A DNA stretch of 64,000 nt, taken from Vulcanimicrobiota bacterium. GTDB taxonomy: Bacteria > Vulcanimicrobiota > Xenobia > Xenobiales > JADMJV01. Positions 18,001-26,463 of this stretch are shown in pieces. A program made the position numbers and the translations under genes. Within the stretch, counting starts at the first letter, position 1; each line of letters opens with the position of its first letter. The notes beneath the pieces are model-generated. The model was not told where the DNA came from, did not search any database, and saw nothing but the letters and a program-made list of their open reading frames with translations. Location of the stretch: contig JAHBVR010000022.1 in assembly GCA_019637395.1 (NCBI GenBank), positions 62,001 to 126,000 on the forward strand. The letters are read 5' to 3'.

Positions 18001-18277
18001 AGCCGAGCCCGCTCATTGGGATATTCCCCTGCACTGGGCCCGGTTGCTGGGCCGGCATTCCCAGCGTCTGGAAAAGGCGGTATGGCAGGTCTTTTGGGAG
18101 CGCTGGAACTCGCATGAGGATGCTCACCTGCGACGCTTGTGCCTGGAAACTTTATTGGTTCATACAGGATTTTTCGGCTGGACTGAAGAGAGTCGCGAGC
18201 GCTTGCGCCATTTTCAGGCGGATTCCGCCGGCCTGGTGACCGGTCGGGCCCAGTTCATCTTCCCGCCTCCCCAATGA
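15095..18277 (+). CDS. Large HEAT-like alpha-helical repeat protein
   Basis: The 1060-residue protein lacks a signal peptide and membrane spans. It is built almost entirely of Leu/Ala/Arg-rich paired helices in HEAT-like form, for example ILRRMAVRQAARLCDGDQV, VEIRSLGLRGFTQLGRY and VRDEALRALGRMDAAQGVPF. Such solenoids act as scaffolds for protein binding; no enzyme motif is seen. ATG 15095 begins an uninterrupted frame and is preceded by the sequence of a weak ribosome site. It stands as a single gene, divergent from the 42-residue protein. The partial gene at the left window edge has a similar helical composition and may be a distant relative, which alignment would test. Confidence 0.7.
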   Translation: MKLPELLDQLRATHHRGRIRVMLELGRRSLEEPELAELLRGMRGRAFYLRQMALFAALTARDGEAFERTALSDPSRILRRMAVRQAARLCDGDQVARLLAELPDKDKRLLIICLQKRHRREWVDRWLLGQAEPTTEMLGYAGEALLDRYKDRLLERGAAYDWVRITRHNPSWAAAHVLQPRSGHAIQQLTYTLIELAKQRHPETLPLWQRAREAGYTSKELVEDHLFKHFPRPMADWALAQEDGGPGWSMEQQAARLRLDQCERMLERGWITLNYSWWRRRPVAERAALFILGREETVDGSGAIAARYLKELPHGLRVPEARRQSLLPLHQIEPKLLVEYLAMLGFEEGHAALLGLMQNPDVEIRSLGLRGFTQLGRYQPECRLQVLETLMARQNEADPVRSAFLDELASLPPGGWNPIHFKALGELLKAALNAADASPYTFTSAERLVLRILPFQPAWSAPWLARLLRHRGQTSIYRWDLYLQKAGSAEALDQELAGVLGEWVARERFSAVWGLLNAIGKHLPRLPGLLELCRKLCEHPQAEVAQAAMRALHKNALPVCHRLIPELVQADASWFHVNCVREFVHRYRQDLVDLALSTELVNGKFASGLTGWVMTFEGGFWRWTPDQQFRYSERLGVLLHDPKAAFPAMRACLRSLARLPAVPPTLLQEFAALREERLAVRDEALRALGRMDAAQGVPFLLECLDDDRGRIAIYTLRRAFLEMPVASALEQLTAITSPRITVQKEVVRLLGDLPGAAGLPVVIERLERGDLHRDVHLASLRGLWEHLDDERVWPSLSAAAASEVEAVGQQLAVIQVGRHSALARSRVNRLLLQLLRHPNLRVRCAVMQRLVSQPVDDPEELLREPVESMLTEAGRAGELAGSVLWSKFAKDPEGWGQTVERNLFERRALSHLFEACMAGLGTYNVQRTRIRPHVLATIEALRPDPATLLQRLQLAAYRLPLEEFLEMVEAEPAHWDIPLHWARLLGRHSQRLEKAVWQVFWERWNSHEDAHLRRLCLETLLVHTGFFGWTEESRERLRHFQADSAGLVTGRAQFIFPPPQ

Positions 18278-18357
18278 GCGATGGCCTGCTGGAGCCGGCC
18301 GGAATTGGCCGGGTAGGGGACGGCGGGGAATAGGGGAGTTCCGGCGAATTCCCTGGG

Positions 18358-18546
18358 ATGTGGAAGCTGGGATTTTTCGTCTGGCTCGGACTACTTGGGC
18401 TTGTTTTGGGTCTGGATTGTTTGACCTTGTTGGTCAGCAATCTTTTGGGCCTGCTGTTCTGGGTAATCGTAGTGAGCGCGGCGATTTTAGAAGGGAAGCC
18501 CAAGCGGGCAGCACTGGAGCCAGGCTTCACTCCCTCTCCTGATTGA
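18358..18546 (+). CDS. Small two-span membrane protein
   Basis: A 62-residue protein with two hydrophobic helices (about residues 4-19 and 24-44, containing LLGLLFWVIVVSAAIL) and a short charged tail. No family is recognised. There is no strong ribosome site before ATG 18358, so the start is uncertain. It lies 80 bases after the repeat-protein gene on the same strand and could be co-transcribed. Codon use is in keeping with neighbours. Confidence 0.4.
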   Translation: MWKLGFFVWLGLLGLVLGLDCLTLLVSNLLGLLFWVIVVSAAILEGKPKRAALEPGFTPSPD

Positions 18547-18822
18547 GGCGCCAGCACGACGTTTCGGAAACATCCCGGTTGGTAGCTGAGGCGTTTGGCA
18601 TTTGTGGTGAGGATCGACGCCGGAGTTCTGGCGGGACTCGGTGGTGGACGAGTCGCATCAACAAGGCGTGTTGGCCTGGGAGGATCGGCGGGCGACTGGC
18701 TATAAGCTGGCGCGCGCTTTTCTCGTTCGGTCCTGATGGCATCGAGCCGGCCTTTCGAAATTTAGTAACAAGTCGGCCCGTTGGTAGTACTTTGGTAGAA
18801 ATGCTCTGCCTAGAGTGGGGCC
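18547..18822. other. Intergenic stretch with a possible coding relic
   Basis: No intact gene is visible. One forward frame (about 18620-18738) reads EFWRDSVVDESHQQGVLAW and ends at TGA in KLARAFLVRS, which looks like the end of a decayed protein, but it has no start and no recognised family. The last 40 bases before 18823 must hold the promoter of the XRE gene; two copies of TTGGTAG (18781 and 18792) are noted there. Confidence 0.3.
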
Positions 18823-19671
18823 ATGAGTTACTTACTGAAGGTTCGTGAAAAGGCTGATCTGAAACAAGCGGAGGCGGCCCGGCAAATGGGTGTTTCCCGG
18901 CAGTTCCTGGCTCGTCTGGAGCAGGGGCAATCGCTACCCTCGGCCGACCAGGCGGGGATTTTACGGGGATTCTACGGAGTGCCAGTCTTGGAGTCCGCTC
19001 ATTTGCTGGACCAGTATGAGCGACGGCGGGATGCGGCTTTGTGTCCCTATGCGGTCGACTTTGTCGACCCCACTCCTTGGAAGACTACCCACGAAGACTA
19101 TGGATATACGCTTGAGGCATTGGGCCTGGACCCGGCCCTTTGGCAATGGATGAGCAGCTTCTTGCCCGCCGATGCGCCTCGAGAATGTTTTGCTTTGGGA
19201 CAGGTGGCGGCCCTGGGCGCCAGACCGATGTTAGGCAATCCGAATCGTTGGGATTTTGTTGAGCATGTGGTGGTCGACCACCTGGGACGTCTACCGGGCT
19301 GTCGAGTTTTTCCAGGCCTTATATATGAATCCGGTGATACCGATCTGTGGCTGTGGCCGCAGATGCGCTTGCGTATTGACGCCAGATACTGGTTTCGCCT
19401 GGATGGGCTGGTCGGATATCGAAAGGCTTCGAGACGATTCTGGCTGGCTCTTGAGTGGGACGGCGCAGGCCGTGATTTGCGCCGGGATGCCTTTCGCTCG
19501 GAGCGACTGGGGATGCTGGAGGTGCGTATCACCAACCAGGAGATTAAGGAAGTTCGCACCACCGCACTACTTTTCGAGCGCATTGAGGCAGCGATTTCCG
19601 CTCACCTGGCCAATCCCGGCCTTCTCAAGACCACTCCTCCGCGTCTGATGCGAGTGAACGGCGAGTGGTAA
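18823..19671 (+). CDS. XRE-type HTH fused to DUF559/Vsr-like endonuclease domain
   Basis: The 282-residue protein starts with a Cro/C1-type HTH at residues 5-55 (LKQAEAARQMGVSRQFLARL). The middle (60-160) is unassigned. The C-terminal ~100 residues have the PD-(D/E)xK pattern of DUF559 and Vsr-like nucleases: RLDGLVGY carries the first Asp, LALEWDGAGRD the E-x-D pair, then RRDAFRSERLGMLEVRITNQE, matching the usual RD-x-x-R-x-x-x-L-G-x-x-x-L-R-x-T pattern. A DNA-binding HTH fused to a nuclease fold would suit a toxin, a mobile-element protein or an abortive defence factor. ATG 18823 is used. It stands alone, flanked by the degraded stretch upstream and the minisatellite downstream. Confidence 0.65.
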   Translation: MSYLLKVREKADLKQAEAARQMGVSRQFLARLEQGQSLPSADQAGILRGFYGVPVLESAHLLDQYERRRDAALCPYAVDFVDPTPWKTTHEDYGYTLEALGLDPALWQWMSSFLPADAPRECFALGQVAALGARPMLGNPNRWDFVEHVVVDHLGRLPGCRVFPGLIYESGDTDLWLWPQMRLRIDARYWFRLDGLVGYRKASRRFWLALEWDGAGRDLRRDAFRSERLGMLEVRITNQEIKEVRTTALLFERIEAAISAHLANPGLLKTTPPRLMRVNGEW

Positions 19672-19708
19672 CCTCGCTAAGGCGCTCCGTTGGTGGTTGT
19701 TGCCGGCT

Positions 19709-20090
19709 TAGTGGGCGGTAACATTGTTATCGGTGGCCGGCAACAAGGTGGCGGTTGTCGTTGGGCGGTAACATTGTTATCGGTGGCCGGCAACAGGACG
19801 GCGGTAGTCGTTGGGCGGTAACTTTGTTGTCGGTGGCCGGCAACAGGCGGCGGTAGTCGTTGGGCGGTAACTTTGTTGTCGGTGGCCGGCAACTGGGCGG
19901 CGGTTGTCGTTGGGCGGTAACTTTGTTGTCGGTGGCCGGCAACTGGGCGGCGGTTGTCGTGGGGCGGTAACATTGTTATCGGTGGCCGGCAACAGGGCGA
20001 TGGTAGTCGTGGGGCGGTAACATTGTTATCGGTGGCCGGCAACTGGGTGGCGGTTGTCGTTGGGAGGGAACAAGGTTATCGGTGAGCGGC
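19709..20090. repeat. Eight-unit ~50-bp tandem repeat (minisatellite)
   Basis: The core GGCGGTAAC recurs at 19714, 19764, 19814, 19863, 19913, 19963 and 20013, with a decayed eighth unit near 20063. The period is 50 bases once slipped to 49. Each unit holds GGTAACATTGTTATC or GGTAACTTTGTTGTC, a near-palindrome that allows a hairpin with G-U pairs, followed by GGTGGCCGGCAAC. The two variable sites change together (A with A, T with G). The array lies between the converging XRE and DUF885 genes. No protein is likely from it because the period is not a multiple of three. Confidence 0.95.
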
Positions 20091-20115
20091 ATCCGGACTG
20101 GCGTGCTGATGCCGG

Positions 20116-21831
20116 TTACCGAGAGGGGAGGAAGACTTCGTTGACGGCGCGTTCCATGAGATCGGGAGGAAGGAGGCCCTGATCGAGCAGGAAGTTATTG
20201 AAGCGTAACCGGTCGAATTTGCTGCCGAGTCGCAATTCGGTTTGCATACGTAGTTGGAGAATGCGGGTGTATCCGTAGAAGTAAGTTCCCGCCTGGCCGG
20301 GGTGGCGGAAGGTGTAGCGGTCGATTTCCTGTTTGGCCATGGCTGGTGAGACGGCGACTTCCTGGAGCAGGATGCGGCGGGCTTCTTCGGGAGTGATACG
20401 GCCCAGGTTGAGCATGGGATCGAGGAAGGCACGGGCGGCTCGCAGCAGGCGCATTTGTAGGGCGATCAGCTGGCCATCAAGCGGATGGTGGGGGAGCATT
20501 TCGGCTTCGGCGTAGAGAGCCCAGCCCTCCACGTTGACACTGTTGCGGGCGTAGAGGACACGGGCCAGGCTGACGCCGCGTTCGACCATGGCGGTGAACT
20601 GGAGCTCGTGGCCGGGGCGACCTTCGTGAGCGCTGACTGTCCAGGTGGCGCCAGGGAAGTTAAAGTCGTCGTATTCCTGGTTAGCCACGCTCACCGGCAG
20701 GACGAAGGTTCCTTGCTCCCCGTGGTTATTGGCCAGAGGGGGAGGATCCATGTGGGGCGCGGGCTGGGCGGCCGACTCGGCTTCACTGGCCAGGCGGACT
20801 TGCATCGGACGGTCCGGCAAATTTACCAGCTTCTCGCGGCGAATGACCACCTCGATTTGAGCGTTGCATTCCTTATATTCCGTCTCCAGCCGCTCGTTGG
20901 GGATTTTGTCTAGCTTCAAAAGGGCTATGGCTTTAGGATATTGAGTTTCGGCAAATCCCTTTTCTCGGGCCACCAGCGGAGCCAGTTGTTGCAGCGCGGC
21001 GCGCGTTTCCATAAATTCCAGAAGGGCGCTTTGTATCAGAGTGTCGGGCTCGACGTCGATACCCCACTGTTTGAGAGTGAAAGCATAAAGCTCGGGGGGC
21101 ATTTTGAAATCAGCACGGGCCACCGGCAGCACGTTTTCGCGCTCCCATTTGGCATAGTCGTTGACCTGGGATTCGAGCGCGGCCAGGGCCGGCTCTCCCC
21201 CGCTGATCTGATACTTCTGGAACAGTTGGCGAATGCCCTGAACGTAGGTTGCCGAATTGGCCAGACTATCCTCGACGCTCAGACGGGTGGGGCCCAGCAA
21301 GCCTGGGGCGCGGCGCTCCATGAAACGGGCTTTGGCCAGTTCCGTCAATGGCTTCGTTCCCGGGGCCTGGCCCACATAGTGCTGCAACAACTCGACCGCC
21401 TTGGCCCGACGAGCCGGGGGCGTCTGATCGTTGAGCAGCACACGCATTCCACCGAAAATGACCCCCGGGGCGTCCACCCAGGCCAACAGGTATTTTTGGT
21501 GCAGTTGCAACCGCCGATTGTCCCGCTCCAGACTGCCGATAAGAATCTCCAGATCTTGACACACGTTGGTGTCTTTCTCTTGGGCCAGGCGTTTGCGCAG
21601 CTCGGCCAGCATCTGCTCGTTGGAGCGCAGCCTGCGTTCGCTCAATTGCGGTCCCAGGTCCAGGGAAAGGCCATCGTACTGAGTCAGCCCGTTAGCCGAG
21701 GCTTCCTCAGGCACGAAACGGGCCTGTTCCTCCAGTACGTAGCGTGTGTTCAGATTGCTGCGCGCCACCCAGGCCGGTTGGGCTTGCAGGCTGGAGCTCA
21801 GGAGAAGGGCCAGAACCCAGACGTACTTCAT
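20116..21831 (-). CDS. DUF885 family metallohydrolase, secreted
   Basis: A 571-residue DUF885 protein with an N-terminal signal peptide (MKYVWVLALLLSSSLQAQ). The family's zinc motif appears as HEGRPGHELQ, where HEGxPGH is the usual form, and the downstream Glu ligand region is NVEGWALYAEAEML. It also has the C-terminal FRHPGQAGTYFYGY segment. These are gluzincin-like peptidases or hydrolases of mostly unknown substrate. The ATG follows directly on the TAA of a decayed upstream frame, so it once was translationally coupled to that gene. It converges on the XRE gene with the minisatellite between them. Confidence 0.88.
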   Translation of the reverse strand: MKYVWVLALLLSSSLQAQPAWVARSNLNTRYVLEEQARFVPEEASANGLTQYDGLSLDLGPQLSERRLRSNEQMLAELRKRLAQEKDTNVCQDLEILIGSLERDNRRLQLHQKYLLAWVDAPGVIFGGMRVLLNDQTPPARRAKAVELLQHYVGQAPGTKPLTELAKARFMERRAPGLLGPTRLSVEDSLANSATYVQGIRQLFQKYQISGGEPALAALESQVNDYAKWERENVLPVARADFKMPPELYAFTLKQWGIDVEPDTLIQSALLEFMETRAALQQLAPLVAREKGFAETQYPKAIALLKLDKIPNERLETEYKECNAQIEVVIRREKLVNLPDRPMQVRLASEAESAAQPAPHMDPPPLANNHGEQGTFVLPVSVANQEYDDFNFPGATWTVSAHEGRPGHELQFTAMVERGVSLARVLYARNSVNVEGWALYAEAEMLPHHPLDGQLIALQMRLLRAARAFLDPMLNLGRITPEEARRILLQEVAVSPAMAKQEIDRYTFRHPGQAGTYFYGYTRILQLRMQTELRLGSKFDRLRFNNFLLDQGLLPPDLMERAVNEVFLPSR

Positions 21832-22150
21832 TTAGCGCTGAACGAGTCCATTCTGAGTGTTAAAGGCCGGCCGATTGATCGGCGCGCCTGGGTGAAAATC
21901 CACGTCTTTGCCGTTTTTGTCACGCCAGGCGTTTTCGTTTGGCACCATGGCCGGGTTTTTCTCGTAGGAGCGGCGGATCCTCTCCGCTCGGCCCGTTTCT
22001 TCCCTTGCCCCCAGAAGCGGGCATCGAAGGAATGGCAGGCCGAAAACTTCTCGTAGGCGTGAGCTTTCTCTTGCTTGTGCCTCGAAGCGGGTGCACCGGC
22101 GGAACCGCCCGGCCGTGAGGACCTGCGGAAAGCGGCGCTGGCCCACTCGA
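21832..22150 (-). pseudogene. Decayed 3' end of an unidentified gene upstream of DUF885
   Basis: The frame ending at TAA 21834-21832 reads ENAWRDKNGKDVDFHPGAP and ends NRPAFNTQNGLVQR. Upstream the coding signal changes frame near 21965: QEKAHAYEKFSACHSF reads in one frame and RIRRSYEKNPAMVPNENAW in the next. No start or family could be found. The stop abuts the DUF885 start, so this was probably the upstream gene of that operon and has since lost its reading frame. Confidence 0.4.
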
Positions 22151-22159
22151 TGTTTCAGG

Positions 22160-22753
22160 AAAGGCGACGGTACACCGCCGCAGTGGAGCTGGGCCGCGCT
22201 ATTTTGAGCGCGCGCGGGGTTGCCGCTGAGCCAGGCGAAACGGCCGTAAGAGGAGTCGTTGGCCAGGGCTTCGGTTTCGTCTCGCTAAGGGATGAAGCAC
22301 AGCACGAGTCCGAAGAGCGTCAACAAAGACCGCTACCCGCCCCTGTCGGAATCAGCCGGCGGGTTCCGGCGATACAGGCCTGGCCGCTATTCATAAAGGC
22401 AGCCTGTAACGCGAAAGGAGGTGGGCGGATTTGCACCCCAAGTTCCAGAGCTACTCGCTTTGACGGTTTCGCTGGCGTAGCGCAGAATTTGTTTGCCCAC
22501 GGCGTTCCGCTGCCTGTTTGTTCCCTGGGAGAAGTTCACCACTCCGGGCGGAAGGTCAGAAGCATGCACGCACTCGATCGGTCATGGAGCCGGCAGCGCC
22601 GACCGTGCAACCCGCCGCCGGGCGCAGCTTCGGCGAAATCTTCAAGAGATTGGCGTTCCAGGGCGATCCGATAGTTGCCAACGGCCGCCTGGACCGGGCT
22701 TTCAGTGCGCCTGCCGCCGCCGCTTGGGAGTCGATCCAGGCGTCGTTGATATA
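22160..22753 (-). pseudogene. Shredded aldehyde dehydrogenase gene
   Basis: Pieces of a NAD(P)-dependent aldehyde dehydrogenase occur in the correct order but in several frames. They are YINDAWIDS (near 22750), KISPKLRPAAGCTV (the family's APALAAGCTVVLKP), LPPGVVNF (near 22550), a LELGGKSA-like stretch, FMNSGQACIAGTRRLIP (near 22390, the family's GQxC region with its catalytic Cys), and ETEALANDSSYGRFAWLSGN (near 22255). The full enzyme is ~480 residues; here it spans under 600 bases, so large internal deletions as well as frameshifts have occurred. It cannot make an active enzyme. Confidence 0.75.
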
Positions 22754-22762
22754 ATGTGTTTT

Positions 22763-23611
22763 TCACAGACTCTCCAGAATCGTTTGACGAGCCGGCCGGG
22801 GCTGGAAGCCCAACCATTCCCGGGCCTTGGCGGAGCTGGTGGGATGCTGCTTGCCCAGGTCCTGCCGGAAAGGGCGCAGGGGAGGAAGCCGGCGGGCCAA
22901 CCAGTTGGGCAGCAGCCAGGGACGGTGGCCGAGAATCTGGGCGATTTCCTTCATCCACAGGAACTCACCGGTGGCCAGGAAGCGCTGGCCGGCGGCCCGT
23001 GGTTCCAGCAGGGCCTGAATGTGTAGTTCGGCCAGATCGCGCACGTCTACCACCCAAAATCCCAGCCATGGGACGAACCAGCGCAATTGCTTGAGCACGC
23101 GCAGAGAGCCCTGAGGGCGGGCGCTGAGGGCCGGACCGAAGACGGCTCCGGGTAGGATGGTGGTCAGTTGCTTAGGGTCGATGGCCTGCCAGGCGGCTCG
23201 CTCGGCCAGGGTTTTGGAAAGCCGATAGGGGTCCTCTCGATACTGGTCGGGTTCAGCCCAAACGGTCTCGTCGCTCGGTTGGCCCGGGATGCGGGCGGCG
23301 GCGGCCGCGGAAGTCATCACCACTCGCTCCACCCCGGCCCGGCTGGCCGCCTGCAAGACCCTCAAGGTCCCGTCGCGCGCGGGGGCGGTCAGGTCTCCTT
23401 GGCCACTCAGCGGGCTGGCCACGTGGAGAACATAGTGGCAGCCCGTCACGGCTTCCTCCCATCCCTCATCGCGAGTCAAATCGGCGCAGACGAATCCAGG
23501 CCGGGCCGTTCGGCTGGTAGCCCGCACGTGAAATCCACGCTCTTCGAGCAGCCGGATACACCAGTTGGCGATATATCCATTCCCTCCGGTAACCAGAACC
23601 GTTTTGTTCAT
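22763..23611 (-). CDS. NAD(P)-dependent epimerase/dehydratase (extended SDR)
   Basis: A 282-residue extended short-chain dehydrogenase. The nucleotide-binding motif is TGGNGYIA (8-15), and the catalytic YxxxK is YRLSK in the segment DPYRLSKTLAERAAW, with the Ser/Thr upstream in VVMTSAAAA. The VLHVASP segment is typical of the dihydroflavonol-reductase-like and NAD(P)-binding epimerase subgroup. The substrate is likely an aldehyde, ketone or sugar. It is divergent from a TetR regulator with a palindromic operator directly before its ATG, so it is probably repressed by that regulator and induced by a ligand. An ALDH relic lies 10 bases downstream on the same strand. Confidence 0.85.
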   Translation of the reverse strand: MNKTVLVTGGNGYIANWCIRLLEERGFHVRATSRTARPGFVCADLTRDEGWEEAVTGCHYVLHVASPLSGQGDLTAPARDGTLRVLQAASRAGVERVVMTSAAAAARIPGQPSDETVWAEPDQYREDPYRLSKTLAERAAWQAIDPKQLTTILPGAVFGPALSARPQGSLRVLKQLRWFVPWLGFWVVDVRDLAELHIQALLEPRAAGQRFLATGEFLWMKEIAQILGHRPWLLPNWLARRLPPLRPFRQDLGKQHPTSSAKAREWLGFQPRPARQTILESL

Positions 23612-23627
23612 GTCTACGATTGTAGAC
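23612..23627. promoter_or_regulatory. Palindromic operator between SDR and TetR genes
   Basis: GTCTACGATTGTAGAC is a perfect 6-base inverted repeat with a 4-base spacer, lying immediately before the SDR start codon in the divergent intergenic region. Its size and place are typical of a TetR-family operator, and the divergent gene encodes a TetR-type regulator. Binding here would block SDR expression and might autoregulate the regulator. Confidence 0.65.
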
Positions 23628-23668
23628 TTAAGAGGGGAAGATTGTCAAGTCGGGGCGTAGTGGGGGGA

Positions 23669-24232
23669 GTGAAGCCACGGCGTAATGCTCAGGAGACTCG
23701 GCGGCGGATTTTACAATCCGCTCGCGCGGCTTTTGCACGACTGGGCTACGCTGGAGCGGGTGTGCGTGAGATTGCTCAGGGAGCCGGGGTGACGGCCATG
23801 TTGGTGAACCGCTATTTCGGCTCCAAGGAAGGTCTTTTTGCCGAGGTTGTGGCCGCCAGTATGGCCGACCCTCACATTCTCACGGCCCAGAATTTACAGT
23901 CGCCGGAGGCCGCCCGCCGCATGGCCGAAGCCCTGGTCAGAATCACCGCTACTGGCGTTAATCCGTTGGATGGGTTTTTAATTTTGCTGCATTCGACAGC
24001 CAGCCAGCGCGCCGCCGAAATTGGGCGGGCCGAAATCGAAAAGGCTCACCTCAAGACCATGACCGAGGCACTCAGTGGACCGGACGCGGCAACCAGAGCG
24101 GCGCTGATACTTTCGCTGGTGGCCGGGTTTCAGGTGATGCGCCAGATGATACAATTGCCGCCGCTTGCTCAGACTGATCCGACCGAACTGGAGGAGCTGC
24201 TGACACGGGTGCTAAAAGCTCTCTTGCAGTGA
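23669..24232 (+). CDS. TetR family transcriptional regulator
   Basis: About 187 residues. The N-terminal HTH follows the family pattern: RRILQSARAAFARLGYAGAGV, then VREIAQGAGVTAMLVNRYFGSKEGLFAEVV. The C-terminal ligand/dimerisation domain is not classifiable by eye. The open frame extends far upstream, but coding before 23660 would run through the SDR gene, so GTG at 23669 (or 23660, nine bases earlier) is chosen. It is divergent from the SDR gene, and the palindrome at 23612-23627 is the likely operator. It ends 23 bases before the converging paoC gene. Confidence 0.85.
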   Translation: MKPRRNAQETRRRILQSARAAFARLGYAGAGVREIAQGAGVTAMLVNRYFGSKEGLFAEVVAASMADPHILTAQNLQSPEAARRMAEALVRITATGVNPLDGFLILLHSTASQRAAEIGRAEIEKAHLKTMTEALSGPDAATRAALILSLVAGFQVMRQMIQLPPLAQTDPTELEELLTRVLKALLQ

Positions 24233-24255
24233 CGTCGTGCGGCGAATGATGCCCA

Positions 24256-26463
24256 TTAGACCGGTGGAAGGTGGTCGAGCAGTTTATCGGGGGTGAAAGG
24301 GTAGTCGCGCAGGCGGATACCGGTGGCGTTGTAAATAGCGTTGGCTACCGCGGCTCCAATGCCGCAGATTCCCAGTTCGCCCACCCCCTTGGCTTTCATG
24401 GGCGAACTCTTGTCGTCGATTTCCTCCAAGATCACTACCTCCGTATGGGGGATGTCGGCGTGCACCGGCACGTGATACTCGGCCAGGTCGTGGTTGACGA
24501 AGTAGCCGTGGCGTTTGTCCACCACCAACTCCTCGCAGAGGGCGGCGCCGATCCCCTTGGCCATGGCTCCGATGAGTTGGGAGCGGGCGGTTTTGGGATT
24601 GAGGATGCGCCCGGCGGTGAAGACGCCGAGCAGCCGGCGAATGCGGGTCTCTCCGGTAACGCGGTGTACGCCCACTTCCACAAAATGGGCGCCGAAGGAG
24701 GATTGGGCCCACTTTTTCTGGGTATCCCCGAACTCGATCTTGTCCTGAGCACTGAGGCCTTTGGGGCCGGCCGCCTGGGCCAGGGGCATGCTCTGGCCGG
24801 CGCAGCTCATCTTGCCGTCCTCAAAAGTGGTGGCTTCGATGTCCCAGCCGGCCTTGTGGGCCAGCGCCTGGCGCAGCCTGACACAGGCGGCGTAGACGCT
24901 GGAGGCGGAGCTGTTGCCGCCGAACTGACCGCCGGAACCGCAGGAAACGGGATAGTGGCTTTCGGCCAGTTTGACGGTTACGTGATGCAGGGGCACTCCC
25001 ATCATCTCGGCGGCGGTCTGGGCCAGAATGGTGTAGGAACCGGTACCGATGTCGGTCATGTCGGACTCGACCGTGATTTTTCCGTGCTTGTCGACTCGGA
25101 CACGGGCTTCGGATTCTTTGGTGGGATTGTTGCGCAGGGCCGAGGAGACCCCCAGGCCAATCAGCCAGTTGCCGTCGCGGATTTGAGCGGGCTTGGGGTT
25201 GCGCTTGCTCCAGCCAAAGCGGCGAGCGCCTTCCTGCAAGCATTCCACCAGTTTGCGGCTGGAGAAGGGGCGCTCCGGACCTTTCTCGGGATCGTACTGG
25301 ACGTCATTGAGGACGCGCAGCTGGACGGGATCCAGGTTGAGTTTCTCGGCCAGTTCGTCCATGGCCACTTCCAGGCTGAGATGGCCGACCGCTTCGCCGG
25401 GAGCGCGCATGGCGTTGCCTTCCGGTAGATCGAGGTCAGCCAGGCGATGGGTCACCAGTCGGTTGGCGCCAGCATAAAGCAGGCGGGTTTGGGAACCGGC
25501 CCGCTCTTCGCGGAAGCTGTTCAGGTTGCCCGACCAGCTTTCGTGGGCGATGGCCTGGAGTTTACCGTCCGGGTCGGCTCCCAGGCGCACGCGCTGGATG
25601 GTGGCCGGGCGGTGGGTGGTGTTGTTGGGAACCTGGGCGCGAGTCAGGGCCACCTTGACGGGGCGCTTGATCAGGCGGGCGCCCAGGGCGGCCAGAATAG
25701 CGTCGCTGCGCACCCACAGTTTGCCCCCGAAGCCGCCGCCAATGAAGGGTGAGCTGACGTGGATCTTTTCCGGGCGGATGCCCAGGATTTCCGAGGTATC
25801 GTGTACCGCCCAGGCAATCATCTGATTGGAAGTCCAGAGCAGCAGTTGATCGCCGTGCCAGGCGGCGATGGAGGCGTGAGGTTCCATCATCATGTGGCTC
25901 TGGTCGGGGGTGGTGAAAGTGCTGTCGACGGTCACGGGGGCCCGCCCAAAGGCGCTCTCGAAATCGCCGGTCTGGCTATCGGACGGGCCGAACTGGCCGG
26001 CTTTGGGCACTTTGGCGTTCGCTTTTTCAGCGGCCAGGTCGTAACGGCCCTGAACCGGAGCGTAGTCGACCCGCACCAATTTGGCTGCGTGACGAGCCTG
26101 CTCGAAGGTCTCGGCCACCACCAGGGCCACCGACTGGTCAAAGTGCTCGACCTGCGGGCCGGCCAGCAGGCGAGCGGCGTGGGACCTGGCTTTGCGCAGT
26201 TTGCCGGCGTTTTTGTAGGTGACCACTCCGAGCACTCCTGGGGCGGCCTCAGCCCGACTGGTGTCGATGCGGGTGATTTTGCCGGTGGCGATGGTCGAAC
26301 CCACCATGACGCCGTAGGCGGCGTTCGGCGCCAACTGGTTGCGCTCGTAGGCGTAGGCAGCGGTGCCGGTGACTTTGGCGCGTCCGTCGATGCGGTCATG
26401 GGGATGTCCGATGACTTTGCCCTGGTCGATGGGGTTGGGTCCGGCGGGGGCGGTGAACTTCAT
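24256..26463 (-). CDS. paoC: Aldehyde oxidoreductase molybdenum-binding subunit (PaoC/YagR-like)
   Basis: The catalytic subunit of a xanthine-oxidase-family molybdo-flavoenzyme, 735 residues from ATG 26463. Family motifs include [24 protein letters not shown], the [10 protein letters not shown] segment, [14 protein letters not shown] and the active-site Glu in [18 protein letters not shown] near the C-terminus. PaoC-type enzymes oxidise aromatic and aliphatic aldehydes with a molybdopterin-cytosine-dinucleotide cofactor in the periplasm. The start overlaps the stop of the FAD subunit by 4 bases. An earlier in-frame start is rejected because it would run through the FAD subunit gene. No MCD-cofactor chaperone (paoD/XdhC) is visible. 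Confidence 0.9.
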   Translation of the reverse strand: MKFTAPAGPNPIDQGKVIGHPHDRIDGRAKVTGTAAYAYERNQLAPNAAYGVMVGSTIATGKITRIDTSRAEAAPGVLGVVTYKNAGKLRKARSHAARLLAGPQVEHFDQSVALVVAETFEQARHAAKLVRVDYAPVQGRYDLAAEKANAKVPKAGQFGPSDSQTGDFESAFGRAPVTVDSTFTTPDQSHMMMEPHASIAAWHGDQLLLWTSNQMIAWAVHDTSEILGIRPEKIHVSSPFIGGGFGGKLWVRSDAILAALGARLIKRPVKVALTRAQVPNNTTHRPATIQRVRLGADPDGKLQAIAHESWSGNLNSFREERAGSQTRLLYAGANRLVTHRLADLDLPEGNAMRAPGEAVGHLSLEVAMDELAEKLNLDPVQLRVLNDVQYDPEKGPERPFSSRKLVECLQEGARRFGWSKRNPKPAQIRDGNWLIGLGVSSALRNNPTKESEARVRVDKHGKITVESDMTDIGTGSYTILAQTAAEMMGVPLHHVTVKLAESHYPVSCGSGGQFGGNSSASSVYAACVRLRQALAHKAGWDIEATTFEDGKMSCAGQSMPLAQAAGPKGLSAQDKIEFGDTQKKWAQSSFGAHFVEVGVHRVTGETRIRRLLGVFTAGRILNPKTARSQLIGAMAKGIGAALCEELVVDKRHGYFVNHDLAEYHVPVHADIPHTEVVILEEIDDKSSPMKAKGVGELGICGIGAAVANAIYNATGIRLRDYPFTPDKLLDHLPPV

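Noticed and set aside
19677-20042. Repetitive proteins read from the minisatellite on the minus strand
   Set aside because: Similar peptides appear in all three frames because the period is not divisible by three; they are products of the repeat, not a gene.
19709-20090. CRISPR array
   Set aside because: The regularly spaced repeats have no unique spacers; the whole 50-base unit is repeated, and no cas genes are nearby.
21832-22760. Sequencing error as the sole cause of the ALDH frame breaks
   Set aside because: The relic is far shorter than an ALDH and lacks long internal segments, so real deletions must have occurred in addition to any base errors.
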